In this document: piece by piece, positions 1 to 7,797 of the stretch
Position numbering within the stretch: position 1 is the first letter of the stretch
How the letters are laid out: each line of letters starts with the position of its first letter
Assembly: GCA_002419025.1 (NCBI GenBank)
Contig: DIFG01000019.1
Location: 1 to 14,943, forward strand
DNA: 14,943 bases
Reading direction: 5' to 3'
Origin: Deltaproteobacteria bacterium UBA5754
GTDB lineage: Bacteria; Desulfobacterota; Dissulfuribacteria; Dissulfuribacterales; UBA5754
Notes under the pieces: model-generated
Told to the model about the DNA's origin: nothing
Database searches by the model: none
What the model saw: only the letters and a program-made list of their open reading frames with translations
Made by a program: the position numbers and the translations under genes

Positions 1-208
1 CTTTCGCCCGCCGCCTTTGAAAAGATATTTTATAAAAAGGACTTACTGCATGAATCATTTGGTGTCCACTATTGTCAACAGGCCTCACTCACGGTAACTG
101 TCGCCATGTTGATATCCTGCGTTTTACGCTATCAATGAAAGCATTTTAGGACTAATACAATCACCACGCAATAGTCCGAAAACGGTTGTAGGGTAATGTC
201 GATTTGAC

Positions 209-293
209 ATCTCTCAATGTGATACACGCAAACGATTGATTTATATCTCACCACAGAGAGCACAGAAGACACAGAGAAAATCTCTCAATGTGA
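209..293. repeat. 14-nt direct repeat pair flanking a CACAGAG tandem repeat
   Basis: ATCTCTCAATGTGA occurs at 209-222 and again, identically, at 280-293. Between them are three copies of a 9-nt unit starting CACAGA (252, 261 and 270). Runs of CACAGAG-like units are, as far as I recall, common interspersed remnants in intergenic DNA of many bacteria. The flanking 14-nt pair could be a duplication made when this remnant was inserted, or part of the repeat itself. Confidence 0.5.
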
Positions 294-343
294 CTATCTT
301 GCAACCACATTCCGGATGCATTTCGGCAGGGCCGATTACTGCG

Positions 344-362
344 CTAAAAGGTCCATCACCTT
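344..362 (-). terminator. Weak candidate terminator of the envelope operon
   Basis: Read on the minus strand, about 40 bp past the lipoprotein stop codon, AAGGT and ACCTT form a 5-bp stem around a 5-nt loop and run into TTTT. The stem is short and the T tract small, so this is only a weak Rho-independent candidate. Confidence 0.2.
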
Positions 363-397
363 CGGGCTCTCGATCCACCGGTCGTCCGTCCGCAGAT

Positions 398-919
398 TCA
401 GGGGCGGTTCAGGCGCAACTGTTCCGTTTCCCTCCGAATCTCCTCCATCTTTTCGATCTCGTAGCGGAGCCTTTCGTTTTCCTTGCTAAGGGTCTTCGCA
501 GTCTCGCGCAGATTTTCGTTTTCCTTGCGGAGAGTTTCAAGGGACCTTTTCAGCCTTTTGTTCTTGAGACAGTTGTCCAGTTCTTTCTCACTTGCGAGGA
601 GCCGTTCGACCAAAAGGATTTCCTCGGGGATCTCCCTTCGGCATTCCTCTGAAAAGAGAATGTCGTTCATGACCGAAGGGTCGTCCTCTCCAAGTGCGAA
701 AAGATAATAGGAGGCGCGGCACTGGAATCGTGGGTCGCCAAGAAGGTCGTAGAGATTGGCGATGGCCTGTTGTATGTCGTCGGCCCGGGCGGGTATCAGG
801 GCCTCGCTGACGGGATCGATGCGTTTGTTGATGAGCCCGTTTTGGGCGCATCCGCCCAGGACGATTCCAAGGAGAATAAGACCTGACGTGTATCGAATAC
901 GGTGGGAAAATGGGTTCAT
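398..919 (-). CDS. Small coiled-coil outer-membrane lipoprotein, unknown function
   Basis: I do not recognise the family. The 173-residue protein begins with a basic n-region and hydrophobic stretch (residues 8-20) ending in a lipobox, LGGC, with acylated Cys24. Residue +2 is Ala, not Asp, so outer-membrane sorting by Lol is expected. Residues 45-100 are predicted globular and carry Cys67 and Cys93. Residues 105-172 are charged, Leu/Glu/Lys/Arg rich with heptad-like spacing, and should form a long periplasmic coiled coil. An upstream in-frame start at 1021 would bury the signal sequence and overlap the previous gene, so the ATG at 919, 13 bp after the oxidoreductase stop, is preferred although its ribosome binding site is poor. 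It is the last gene of the operon, which suggests an envelope role; that is inference from context. Confidence 0.7.
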   Translation of the reverse strand: MNPFSHRIRYTSGLILLGIVLGGCAQNGLINKRIDPVSEALIPARADDIQQAIANLYDLLGDPRFQCRASYYLFALGEDDPSVMNDILFSEECRREIPEEILLVERLLASEKELDNCLKNKRLKRSLETLRKENENLRETAKTLSKENERLRYEIEKMEEIRRETEQLRLNRP

Positions 920-932
920 AATTTTTCGCGCA

Positions 933-1883
933 TCATGATATGTCGGGCAATGCGCGAATCGTTTCCTGGATGCTCCATGTGATGTCGGATGCAAGTTTAA
1001 GGGCGTTTCTTCCGTCTTCACCCGTGACGATCACCCGGTCCTCGCCCCTGATGGCCCGGATGAAGGCAGCTATCTCCTCGAACAGGATATCGGATCGTTC
1101 CCGTGTAATGAAGTCGGGATGGACGGAGCCGAAGCCTGTCGTGCCGGGTGTGCGGGTGACAATGAGATTGCTCTGCTCGGCGCAGTCTGCCGAGAGGTAG
1201 CACCCAGGCTGGAAGATCCTTACGCGGCGCATGGGGCGAAGGGATATGCGGCTTGCTGTGAGATTTGCCGTGCAGCCGTTTTCGAAGATGAGCCGGACAT
1301 TTGCGATGTCGACCGTCAGGGTGAGGACAGGGACCCCCACGGCCCGGAATTCCTTGAGGGGCGACTGGACAAGGGCGAGTACGATATCGATGTCGTGGAT
1401 CATGAGATCGAGGACGACGTCCACGTCCAGTGCCCTCTCCTTGAATCCGCTCAGGCGGTGTGCCTCGATGAAAAGGGGACTCCGGGCATGTTCGATCAGA
1501 AAGGCGACAGCGGGGTTGAACCGCTCGATGTGGCCGACCTGGAGGATGAGTCCTTTTTTGCGTGCGAGTTCTATGAGATTATCGGCCTCGTCCACGGTCT
1601 TCGTGAATGGTTTTTCGACGAGACAATGGACCCCTCGTGAAAGGAGGGCCCGGGTGACATCATGGTGAAAGACGGTTGGGACTACTATCGAGGCAGCGTC
1701 GATCGATTCCTCGATCTCCTCGATTCTAGTGTAAGGCCTTGATCCAGTGGCACGTGCCACCTCCTCTGCCCTCGCCGGATCCGTATCCACCACCCCGACG
1801 AGTTTTACGCCGTCCATGCGGGCGTATTTTTCCGCGTGATATCTGCCGAGATATCCCACGCCGATGACAGCGACTTTGATCAT
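933..1883 (-). CDS. Gfo/Idh/MocA family NAD(P)-dependent oxidoreductase, possibly GnnA-like
   Basis: This 316-residue protein is a complete Gfo/Idh/MocA oxidoreductase. The N-terminal Rossmann fold has GVGYLG (8-13) and an acidic strand end (VVDTD, 31-35). The EKP motif at 90-92 supplies the usual catalytic Lys91, GHIERFNPA follows at 118-126, and MIHDID at 161-166 gives His163. The ATG at 1883 overlaps the lpxI stop as ATGA and has a GGAAGA ribosome binding site. Position right after lpxA-lpxI points to a nucleotide-sugar substrate. In Acidithiobacillus, GnnA of this family oxidises UDP-GlcNAc at C3 so that GnnB can aminate it, giving amide-linked lipid A. No GnnB-type aminotransferase lies in the window, so the GnnA role is a hypothesis; the family call is firm. 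Confidence 0.85.
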   Translation of the reverse strand: MIKVAVIGVGYLGRYHAEKYARMDGVKLVGVVDTDPARAEEVARATGSRPYTRIEEIEESIDAASIVVPTVFHHDVTRALLSRGVHCLVEKPFTKTVDEADNLIELARKKGLILQVGHIERFNPAVAFLIEHARSPLFIEAHRLSGFKERALDVDVVLDLMIHDIDIVLALVQSPLKEFRAVGVPVLTLTVDIANVRLIFENGCTANLTASRISLRPMRRVRIFQPGCYLSADCAEQSNLIVTRTPGTTGFGSVHPDFITRERSDILFEEIAAFIRAIRGEDRVIVTGEDGRNALKLASDITWSIQETIRALPDIS

Positions 1884-2704
1884 ACCGGGTTGTCTTCCTG
1901 CGCGACGACGACAATCCCTGCCGAGTCGGCCCGGGAGATCGCCTCGTGTCTGTCAAAAAAGAGGGTCTTGCCCGCCTCTATCACGAGGGCCGAGGCCTTG
2001 ACCTCTTCCATGCGCTCTATGGTCGTCATGCCCACGGATGGCAAGTCGAATCGAGGGTCCTGGCACGGTTTGAAGATTTTGATGACCACGGCTCCCGGGC
2101 CTCCAAGCCTTCCCCCCCGCACAATGGTTTCATCCGTTCCCTCCATGGCCTCGACCGCAAGGATCACCTTGTCCTTCACGACGATGCACTGGCCGATATC
2201 GAGACTGCCAACGGTCTTTGCGATGTGCCAGCCGAACTCCATATCCTCGCGTTGTTTCCTTGTGGGTGTCTTTTTGGTGAGGATGCCGGCTGGTGCCGTG
2301 AGTTCGTCAAGAAGAGTGGTGGAAGGGAGGACATGGATCCCTTCCGCTTCAAGTTCTTCGGCGATGGCCCGAAGGATCTCGTCGTCGAGACGCCCTCGGA
2401 GCCTGCCCCAGAGGGCAAGTGCCCTCATGTCTGGACGAACGTCGCGAAAGACCCTTTTTTTTGTGATGGTACCTGCAAAGATGGTCTTTGAAACCCCTGC
2501 CTTTTTGAGGGACGAGATGAGGCGTCCGAGTTGGCCGAGGTGAATCCAGGCGATCCCGTTCACCTCCCGCTCCATGCCTGCGTCCGTTTCTCCTATGTGG
2601 CCCACGGCAAACACCTTGTATCCCCGCTTTCGGGCGGCTCTGGCGCAAAGGAGAGGGAATTGGCCCCCACCTGCGATGATCCCCAGGGGCGAGGCCTTCG
2701 TCAC
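1880..2704 (-). CDS. lpxI: UDP-2,3-diacylglucosamine pyrophosphatase LpxI
   Basis: LpxI (DUF1009 family) hydrolyses UDP-2,3-diacylglucosamine to lipid X and UMP, the fourth step of lipid A synthesis, replacing LpxH in alphaproteobacteria, deltaproteobacteria and others. The 274 residues match family length. Visible hallmarks are the N-terminal GIIAGGGQFPLL (8-19), AGTITKKRVF (77-86), AVEAMEGTDE (183-192) and KPCQDPRFDLPSVG (212-225); Asp220 in RFDLP corresponds to the catalytic Asp known in Caulobacter LpxI. Translation begins at GTG (2704), overlapping the lpxA stop as GTGA, with GGAGACGAAGAG just upstream, so it is probably translationally coupled to lpxA. The stop overlaps the next gene in turn. 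No anomalies were seen. Confidence 0.95.
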   Translation of the reverse strand: MTKASPLGIIAGGGQFPLLCARAARKRGYKVFAVGHIGETDAGMEREVNGIAWIHLGQLGRLISSLKKAGVSKTIFAGTITKKRVFRDVRPDMRALALWGRLRGRLDDEILRAIAEELEAEGIHVLPSTTLLDELTAPAGILTKKTPTRKQREDMEFGWHIAKTVGSLDIGQCIVVKDKVILAVEAMEGTDETIVRGGRLGGPGAVVIKIFKPCQDPRFDLPSVGMTTIERMEEVKASALVIEAGKTLFFDRHEAISRADSAGIVVVAQEDNPV

Positions 2705-3549
2705 GTCTCTTCGTCTCCGATTGACCCGGCGATGGGGACCCCTCGCTGAGAAGATCGAATGAAATCAAGAAAAAGAGAGACCTCTGGCAGGGGATCGGGC
2801 ATGGAGGAGAGACGGGCGACCGCTGCGCTCACTGTCTCTGAGCCGTGAAAGATCGCTTTATAGGTCTTCATGAGTGCATCTATGGCTTCGCGAGAAAATT
2901 GATTCCGTTTTAGCCCAACGAGATTGAGCCCGTACAGTCTTCCTCGGCTTCCCCAATATTTGGTAAATGGCGGGATGTCCTTGTTTACCCCTGACATGCC
3001 GCCGAGAAATGCGTACGGGCCGATGCGGCAGAACTGGTGAACCGCCGAAAGCCCTCCGATGACCACGTGGTCTCCCACATGGACGTGGCCGCCGAGGGTC
3101 GCCCCATTGGCCATGATGACGTGGTCTCCCACACGGCAGTCGTGAGCGATGTGGCAATAAGCCATGAAAAGGCAGCCCGAGCCGACCTTTGTAAGCCCTC
3201 CACCTTTTTCCGTCCCCCGGTGGATGGTTACGAATTCCCGAATGATCGTCCCATGCCCGATCTCGACTCGAGTGGGCTCCCCGCTGTATTTGAGATCCTG
3301 GGGGGGGGCGCCGATAGAGACAAATTGGGCCACCGTTACCTCATTGCCGATCCTCGTGTCTCCCTCGATGACGACGTGAGGCCCGATTTTTGTATTTTTC
3401 CCGATGGTCACATGGGGACCGATGACAGAGAAAGGGCCGATGGTGGCACCCTTTTCCAGAACGGCGGAGGGCGATATGATCGCGGTCTCATGTATTGATG
3501 AGGTGAGGTTGTTAGGATCCATGGAAGGCCTGTAGGAGTCACGATTCAT
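2701..3549 (-). CDS. lpxA: UDP-N-acetylglucosamine O-acyltransferase LpxA
   Basis: LpxA transfers a 3-hydroxyacyl chain from ACP to UDP-GlcNAc, or to its 3-amino analogue in some bacteria, committing it to lipid A synthesis in the cytoplasm. Hexapeptide repeats of a left-handed beta helix fill roughly residues 20-195, followed by the helical C-terminal domain. CHIAHDC (132-138) holds His136, equivalent to catalytic His125 of E. coli. HQFC at 171-174 and LGGMSGV at 182-188 are conserved; Gly184 aligns with E. coli Gly173, the hydrocarbon-ruler residue associated with C14 chains, so 3-hydroxymyristoyl use is predicted. The ATG at 3549 makes an ATGA overlap with the fabZ stop; ATG 3522 is an alternative that gives a more typical N-terminus. 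Neither has a strong ribosome binding site. Confidence 0.95.
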   Translation of the reverse strand: MNRDSYRPSMDPNNLTSSIHETAIISPSAVLEKGATIGPFSVIGPHVTIGKNTKIGPHVVIEGDTRIGNEVTVAQFVSIGAPPQDLKYSGEPTRVEIGHGTIIREFVTIHRGTEKGGGLTKVGSGCLFMAYCHIAHDCRVGDHVIMANGATLGGHVHVGDHVVIGGLSAVHQFCRIGPYAFLGGMSGVNKDIPPFTKYWGSRGRLYGLNLVGLKRNQFSREAIDALMKTYKAIFHGSETVSAAVARLSSMPDPLPEVSLFLDFIRSSQRGVPIAGSIGDEET

Positions 3550-4028
3550 GGTGAGGACGGTTCGTCGTACGTGGCGCGGTTTTTCTGGATTGCCGCCATG
3601 AGTATGGCCTCGGCCACTATCTCTCCATCGACACGGGCCTTGCCGTCCATCTTCCAGAGGGTGGACTTTTTCTTGAGGAGCTGGAGCTCCATGATGAGCT
3701 GATCGCCTGGTTTCACCGGTTTTCTGAAACGGACCTCGTCCATGCCGGCGAAGACGAGGAGCTTGTCGTCGAGGACCTCCGGATCCGTGTACTTCGCAAA
3801 GATGATGCCTGTCTGAGCCATGGCCTCGAGGATGAGCACGCCGGGCATTATGGGTTCACCAGGAAAATGCCCGCTGAAGAACGGTTCGTTGATGGTCACG
3901 TTCTTTAGCCCGGTGATCCTGACTCCCGGTTGCACGGTGAGGATTCGATCCACGAGGAGGAAGGGATACCGGTGGGGGAGGTGCTTCATGATCTCTTCGA
4001 TTCCGCAGTGCCAGTTTTCGGGCTTCAT
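3546..4028 (-). CDS. fabZ: 3-hydroxyacyl-ACP dehydratase FabZ
   Basis: FabZ dehydrates 3-hydroxyacyl-ACP in fatty acid elongation and competes with LpxA and LpxD for the same substrate, which is why the genes are usually linked. The 160-residue hot-dog-fold protein has the expected LPHRYPFLLVDR (17-28) and GHFPGEPIMPG (53-63) with catalytic His54, and LEAMAQ (67-72) with catalytic Glu68. The frame stays open upstream to 4130, but the ATG at 4028 has a clear AGGGAGG ribosome binding site, gives the normal family length and overlaps the lpxD stop as ATGA, so it is chosen. The stop overlaps the lpxA start by 4 bp. Confidence 0.96.
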   Translation of the reverse strand: MKPENWHCGIEEIMKHLPHRYPFLLVDRILTVQPGVRITGLKNVTINEPFFSGHFPGEPIMPGVLILEAMAQTGIIFAKYTDPEVLDDKLLVFAGMDEVRFRKPVKPGDQLIMELQLLKKKSTLWKMDGKARVDGEIVAEAILMAAIQKNRATYDEPSSP

Positions 4029-5095
4029 GTCCGACCTCCCTGTTCGATCCGATCGAGGCGTTCGTTTATATGTTTCATGTCCCGCACGAGATCCGGGAGC
4101 CTTTGCAAGAGTCGGGAAATCCGCAGCCACAACCTGTGGGGAACGGCGGGCGTTCCGGATACGACTTGCCCTGGTTCTACATTCTGGGCGACTCCTGCCT
4201 GGGCCCCGACCATGACCCCGTCCCCCAAGGTGATGTGACCGGCGATTCCCGCCTGCCCTCCGAGGACTACCCCCCGTCCGAGGCGGCTGCTTCCGGAGAT
4301 CCCCACCTGGGCGACAATGATGGACTGTGGACCGATCGTGACATTATGGGCGATCTGGACGAGGTTGTCGATCTTCGTCCCCTCCCCGATTCGGGTGATC
4401 CCCATGGCAGCCCGGTCTATGGTCACGTTGGATCCTATCTCCACTTCGTCCTCTATCACGACGATCCCGGTCTGTGGGATCTTGACGGCCCTTTCCCCGT
4501 CCCTGGCATATCCGAAACCGTCACTTCCGATTACGGATCCGGCGTGGATGGTGACGTTTCTGCCGATCAGGCATCCTTCGTAGATGACTACATTTGCGTG
4601 TAGTGTGCTTCCTTCTCCGATGGCCACGCGGTTTCCGAGCACGACCCCCGGTTGGAGGGTGACCCTGGGACCGATGGTGCACCCGTCTCCCATGCTCACG
4701 AAGGGATGGATGCTCACGTCGGGATCGATGCTACACCCCTCTCCGATGACCGCCCTCGGGCTTATGCCGGAGGCAACCCAGGCCGTGGAGGCGAAAAGGG
4801 CGGAGATCTTGGCATAGGCGAGATAGGGATCGTCCACGAGGATTGCCGGGGCCCATTCCGTGTCAGGCCAGGATCGGGGAAGGATGAAGGCCGAGGCCCT
4901 GCTCGCACGTACGGCCTCCCCATATCGCCGCCCTGTCGCAAAGGCGATGTGTCCTGCCTCCGCTGCGTCCAGGGGCTGGATTCCTCGAATCATGAGGTCC
5001 GGATCTCCTTTGAGATCTCCTCGTACGAGGTCTGCGATTTCTCCGAGGGTCCGGACGGCCCTTCCATGTGGGGTATTTGAATTCTGGTTCGTCAT
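4025..5095 (-). CDS. lpxD: UDP-3-O-(3-hydroxyacyl)glucosamine N-acyltransferase LpxD
   Basis: LpxD adds the second (N-linked) 3-hydroxyacyl chain in lipid A synthesis. The 356-residue protein has the three expected parts: an N-terminal uridine-binding domain (about 10-105), a left-handed beta helix of hexapeptides (about 110-315), and a C-terminal helix (about 322-352) that in known LpxD helps trimer contact and ACP binding. IDNLVQIAHNV (242-252) contains His250, matching catalytic His239 of E. coli, and His184 sits in VTIHAGSVIGSDGFGY, also conserved. The ATG at 5095 lies 2 bp after the bamA stop; the frame is open to 5206 but that part is inside bamA and unlike LpxD. In many bacteria skp lies between bamA and lpxD; here there is no space for it. 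Confidence 0.95.
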   Translation of the reverse strand: MTNQNSNTPHGRAVRTLGEIADLVRGDLKGDPDLMIRGIQPLDAAEAGHIAFATGRRYGEAVRASRASAFILPRSWPDTEWAPAILVDDPYLAYAKISALFASTAWVASGISPRAVIGEGCSIDPDVSIHPFVSMGDGCTIGPRVTLQPGVVLGNRVAIGEGSTLHANVVIYEGCLIGRNVTIHAGSVIGSDGFGYARDGERAVKIPQTGIVVIEDEVEIGSNVTIDRAAMGITRIGEGTKIDNLVQIAHNVTIGPQSIIVAQVGISGSSRLGRGVVLGGQAGIAGHITLGDGVMVGAQAGVAQNVEPGQVVSGTPAVPHRLWLRISRLLQRLPDLVRDMKHINERLDRIEQGGRT

Positions 5096-5097
5096 GC

Positions 5098-7797
5098 TCA
5101 AAAGTTTCCGCCCATGCGGAAATCCCAGTTGCTCGAATCCTCGCCTGGTTTTTTGTCCAGGTTGTAGCCCCATTCGACCCTGAGCGGTCCCATGGGGGAA
5201 AGCCATCTTATGCCGCCTCCGACGGTTTTTCGAAGGTCAGAGATGTCGTAACCGGCATCTTTCCCCCAAACGTTTCCGGTATCCACGAAAACGACCCCGT
5301 TCAGCCCCATGTCTTTGATGAGGGGGAATATGGTCTCGAGCTGGAGATATCCCATGTATTCACCCCCGATCCTTTCTCCGGTCAGGGGATCGAGGGGGCT
5401 GATGTCTCCATACTTGAATCCCCGCACCGAGTCGATCCCACCCAGAAAGAACCGCTCATAGACCGGCAGTTTCCCGCCTGATCCCTCGGTGATGTAGCCG
5501 AGTCCTCCTCGCGCATGACCCACGAGCTGTTTCCAGAGCCGGTGGTAATAACTCGCCATCCCCTCGAATTTCAGAAAGGCGCTGTCTCCACCCAGGATCC
5601 CTCCGGCATATTCTGCTGTAACGTTGTTCACCCAGCCTCGAGTGGGAAAGTGAAAGTCATTCCGTGAGTCATAGGAGAGGCCCGTCGTGAGGGAATGGGT
5701 GCTCCTGATGTCCACGGAATCCCTGATGATCTGGGAGGCGTAGGGGGAGATGTCGGAGAGCGTTGTGTTGTCGAGCCTCGCACCGACAAACGCCTTGAGG
5801 TCGTCGGTCAGTGGATAGCCGAAGTTCACATCGCCCCCTGTGCTATCCTTCGTGTAATCGTCGTATTCACGGCTCCAGTTGTAGATGTCGGTCCCGAAAG
5901 TGACGCGCGTGTCCCACAGGTAAGGCTCAAGGAAGCTCAGGCTGAAGCGGCTGGTCGTGGATCCGAGGATCCCCATGAGGCTCAAAGTCTGGCCCCGGCC
6001 GAGGAAATTTCTCTGACTGACGTTTCCCATGAGGATGAGCTTGTCCACCGAGCTGTATCCGGCGCCTACGCTGAAGGATCCGGTGGGCTGTTCCTTGACC
6101 TCCACGTCGAGGCGCATGGTATCGGCCGATTCCCCCTTGGTCGTCTTGAGGTTGACATCCTCGAAGTATCCGAGGCGTTTCAGCCTGTCCCGGCTCTTCT
6201 TGAGGCCGGTGGCGCTGAAGGGTTCGAGTTCGTTAACCCGGAGTTCCCTCCGTATGACCTTGTCCCGCGTTCGGGTGTTTCCTGCGATCTCGATCCTGTC
6301 GAATGTGACGACCGGACCGGTATCCACGGTGATGGCGATGTTGACGACCTTCTGGTCCGGGTCCTTTTGCATCCTCGGTGAGACGTCGCAGTAGGCGTAA
6401 CCCTTGTCCGCGCACATGTCGGTGAGTTTCAGGATGTCCTGACGGAGGACCTCCTGACTGAAGACCTTTTGTTCCTGGATCTTCATGGCCTTCAAGAGGG
6501 TCTGCGGGTCATCGAAGGGCTTGTCCTCGAAGGTGACCGTGCCGACTCCATAGGCATCTCCTTCCTCCACCGGGATCTGGATGAAGATCTCCGCGCCCTC
6601 CCTCCGGATGGTCGGCCTTCCTACCTTGGCGTCCACGTAGCCCTTATTGTGATAGAAGGCCCTTATACGGCCCAGGTCACGGTCAAGGGCGTCGGATTTG
6701 AGTGCTGCTGGCTCTCCCTTGACGAGGGCCATGATGTTTCGAATCGAGGGGATCCAGAAAGGCCTTTTCTCGGTTGTCTCCATGAGGTCCTTGAGTTCCC
6801 CGTCGGAGAAGGCCTTGTTGCCTGTGATCTCTATGGATTTGATGACGACCTTTTCTCCCTCGGTTATGTCGAATCTGACATCAGCTGCGTGCTCTGTGAC
6901 AGGAATGGTGGTGACAGCCACCGAGGTCCCAACGTAACCCTTTTCCTCGTAGAGGGCCTTGATCTTTTCGGCATTGCTCTGGAGGGCCTTTTCCGTGATG
7001 ACGGCGTAAGGCTTGAGATCAATGACCTCGCGCACCTTTTCTTCCTTGATCTCCGATGCCCCCTTGACATGAATGGTCTTGACCGCGGGTTTTTCACGGA
7101 CGAGAAAGGTGACGGACCGGCCTGTGGCGTCCTCGGACACGTCAACCCGGACGTCATCGAAGGACCCCATCTTGTAAATGGCCTTGATGTCTGATGAAAT
7201 GACGCCCGGATCCAGGAGTTCTCCGGGGCGGGTCTTGATGACGGCCAGGATGGCATCCGTGTCCACCTTGCGGTTGCCCTGTACCGTGACCGATGCAACG
7301 AGCCGGTCCCGGGCGAGAAATTTTCGTGCTCCGGACTCGAGGGAATCGAGGATGGGCGTGAGGGCCCTCTTGTCTCCCCTGGCGTAAAAAGGAATAGGCG
7401 TTGTCTCATGAGAGAGATCCACACCACGAAGGTCCACGCTGAGGGTGTTACCGATCTCGTTGACGCTTCCCAGTATGACAAAACGTGCCCCATTCGATTT
7501 TCCCATGTCTTTCAGTTTCTCACTGTCAAAGGGCGGAGATGCAGAGAGGAGAACGACCTGGTGACCCATGGACTCGATACGCCGTGCAAGGCCCTCGCGT
7601 ATCTCGTCCGTAAGGCCCGAGGATTCACCAGGGCCGTGATAGGCAAAGGGGAGTATGAGGATGGTCGCTGGGACAGGATCTTTTGTGGCGGTTGAGAAGC
7701 ATGCGCCGTCACCTTTGGCAAGGAGAACATAGGCGAGCGCCAGGATCACTGAGAGGATGGGGGTCATGGCCGCACAGGGACGGGGGAAGGCGCTCAT
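5098..7797 (-). CDS. bamA: Outer membrane protein assembly factor BamA with extra N-terminal domain
   Basis: BamA is the core of the complex that inserts beta-barrel proteins into the outer membrane. The 899 residues exceed the roughly 810 of E. coli. A signal sequence (about 1-33) is followed by an extra domain (about 42-162), whose ILPF, GARFVILGSV and LRGVDL segments recall TolB-type N-terminal domains. Five POTRA domains follow (about 165-236, 237-316, 317-413, 414-495, 496-570), each with a GN/GxxR-type strand and a late KGY or LGYF turn. The barrel runs from about 571 to the terminal Phe899, with VRGF at 791-794, the loop-6 motif of the Omp85 family. ATG 7797 overlaps the lolD stop as ATGA; ATG 7767 is possible but lacks a ribosome binding site. 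The role of the extra domain is not known to me. Confidence 0.95.
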   Translation of the reverse strand: MSAFPRPCAAMTPILSVILALAYVLLAKGDGACFSTATKDPVPATILILPFAYHGPGESSGLTDEIREGLARRIESMGHQVVLLSASPPFDSEKLKDMGKSNGARFVILGSVNEIGNTLSVDLRGVDLSHETTPIPFYARGDKRALTPILDSLESGARKFLARDRLVASVTVQGNRKVDTDAILAVIKTRPGELLDPGVISSDIKAIYKMGSFDDVRVDVSEDATGRSVTFLVREKPAVKTIHVKGASEIKEEKVREVIDLKPYAVITEKALQSNAEKIKALYEEKGYVGTSVAVTTIPVTEHAADVRFDITEGEKVVIKSIEITGNKAFSDGELKDLMETTEKRPFWIPSIRNIMALVKGEPAALKSDALDRDLGRIRAFYHNKGYVDAKVGRPTIRREGAEIFIQIPVEEGDAYGVGTVTFEDKPFDDPQTLLKAMKIQEQKVFSQEVLRQDILKLTDMCADKGYAYCDVSPRMQKDPDQKVVNIAITVDTGPVVTFDRIEIAGNTRTRDKVIRRELRVNELEPFSATGLKKSRDRLKRLGYFEDVNLKTTKGESADTMRLDVEVKEQPTGSFSVGAGYSSVDKLILMGNVSQRNFLGRGQTLSLMGILGSTTSRFSLSFLEPYLWDTRVTFGTDIYNWSREYDDYTKDSTGGDVNFGYPLTDDLKAFVGARLDNTTLSDISPYASQIIRDSVDIRSTHSLTTGLSYDSRNDFHFPTRGWVNNVTAEYAGGILGGDSAFLKFEGMASYYHRLWKQLVGHARGGLGYITEGSGGKLPVYERFFLGGIDSVRGFKYGDISPLDPLTGERIGGEYMGYLQLETIFPLIKDMGLNGVVFVDTGNVWGKDAGYDISDLRKTVGGGIRWLSPMGPLRVEWGYNLDKKPGEDSSNWDFRMGGNF

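Larger units (their letters stand above)
1..397. other. Intergenic region downstream of the envelope operon
   Basis: I find no supportable gene here. It is visibly richer in A and T than the neighbouring genes. It holds small inverted repeats (TTGATA at 109-114 with TATCAA at 130-135; TCAACA at 75-80 with TGTTGA at 107-112) and the CACAGAG repeat entered separately. Open frames running in from the coding region are antisense to the lipoprotein gene and have no recognisable product. The minus-strand operon ends at 398, so its 3' untranslated region lies here. Confidence 0.6.

Noticed and set aside
1..397. tRNA or small RNA gene downstream of the operon
   Set aside because: No cloverleaf, CCA end or T-loop-like GTTCGA element could be found on either strand.
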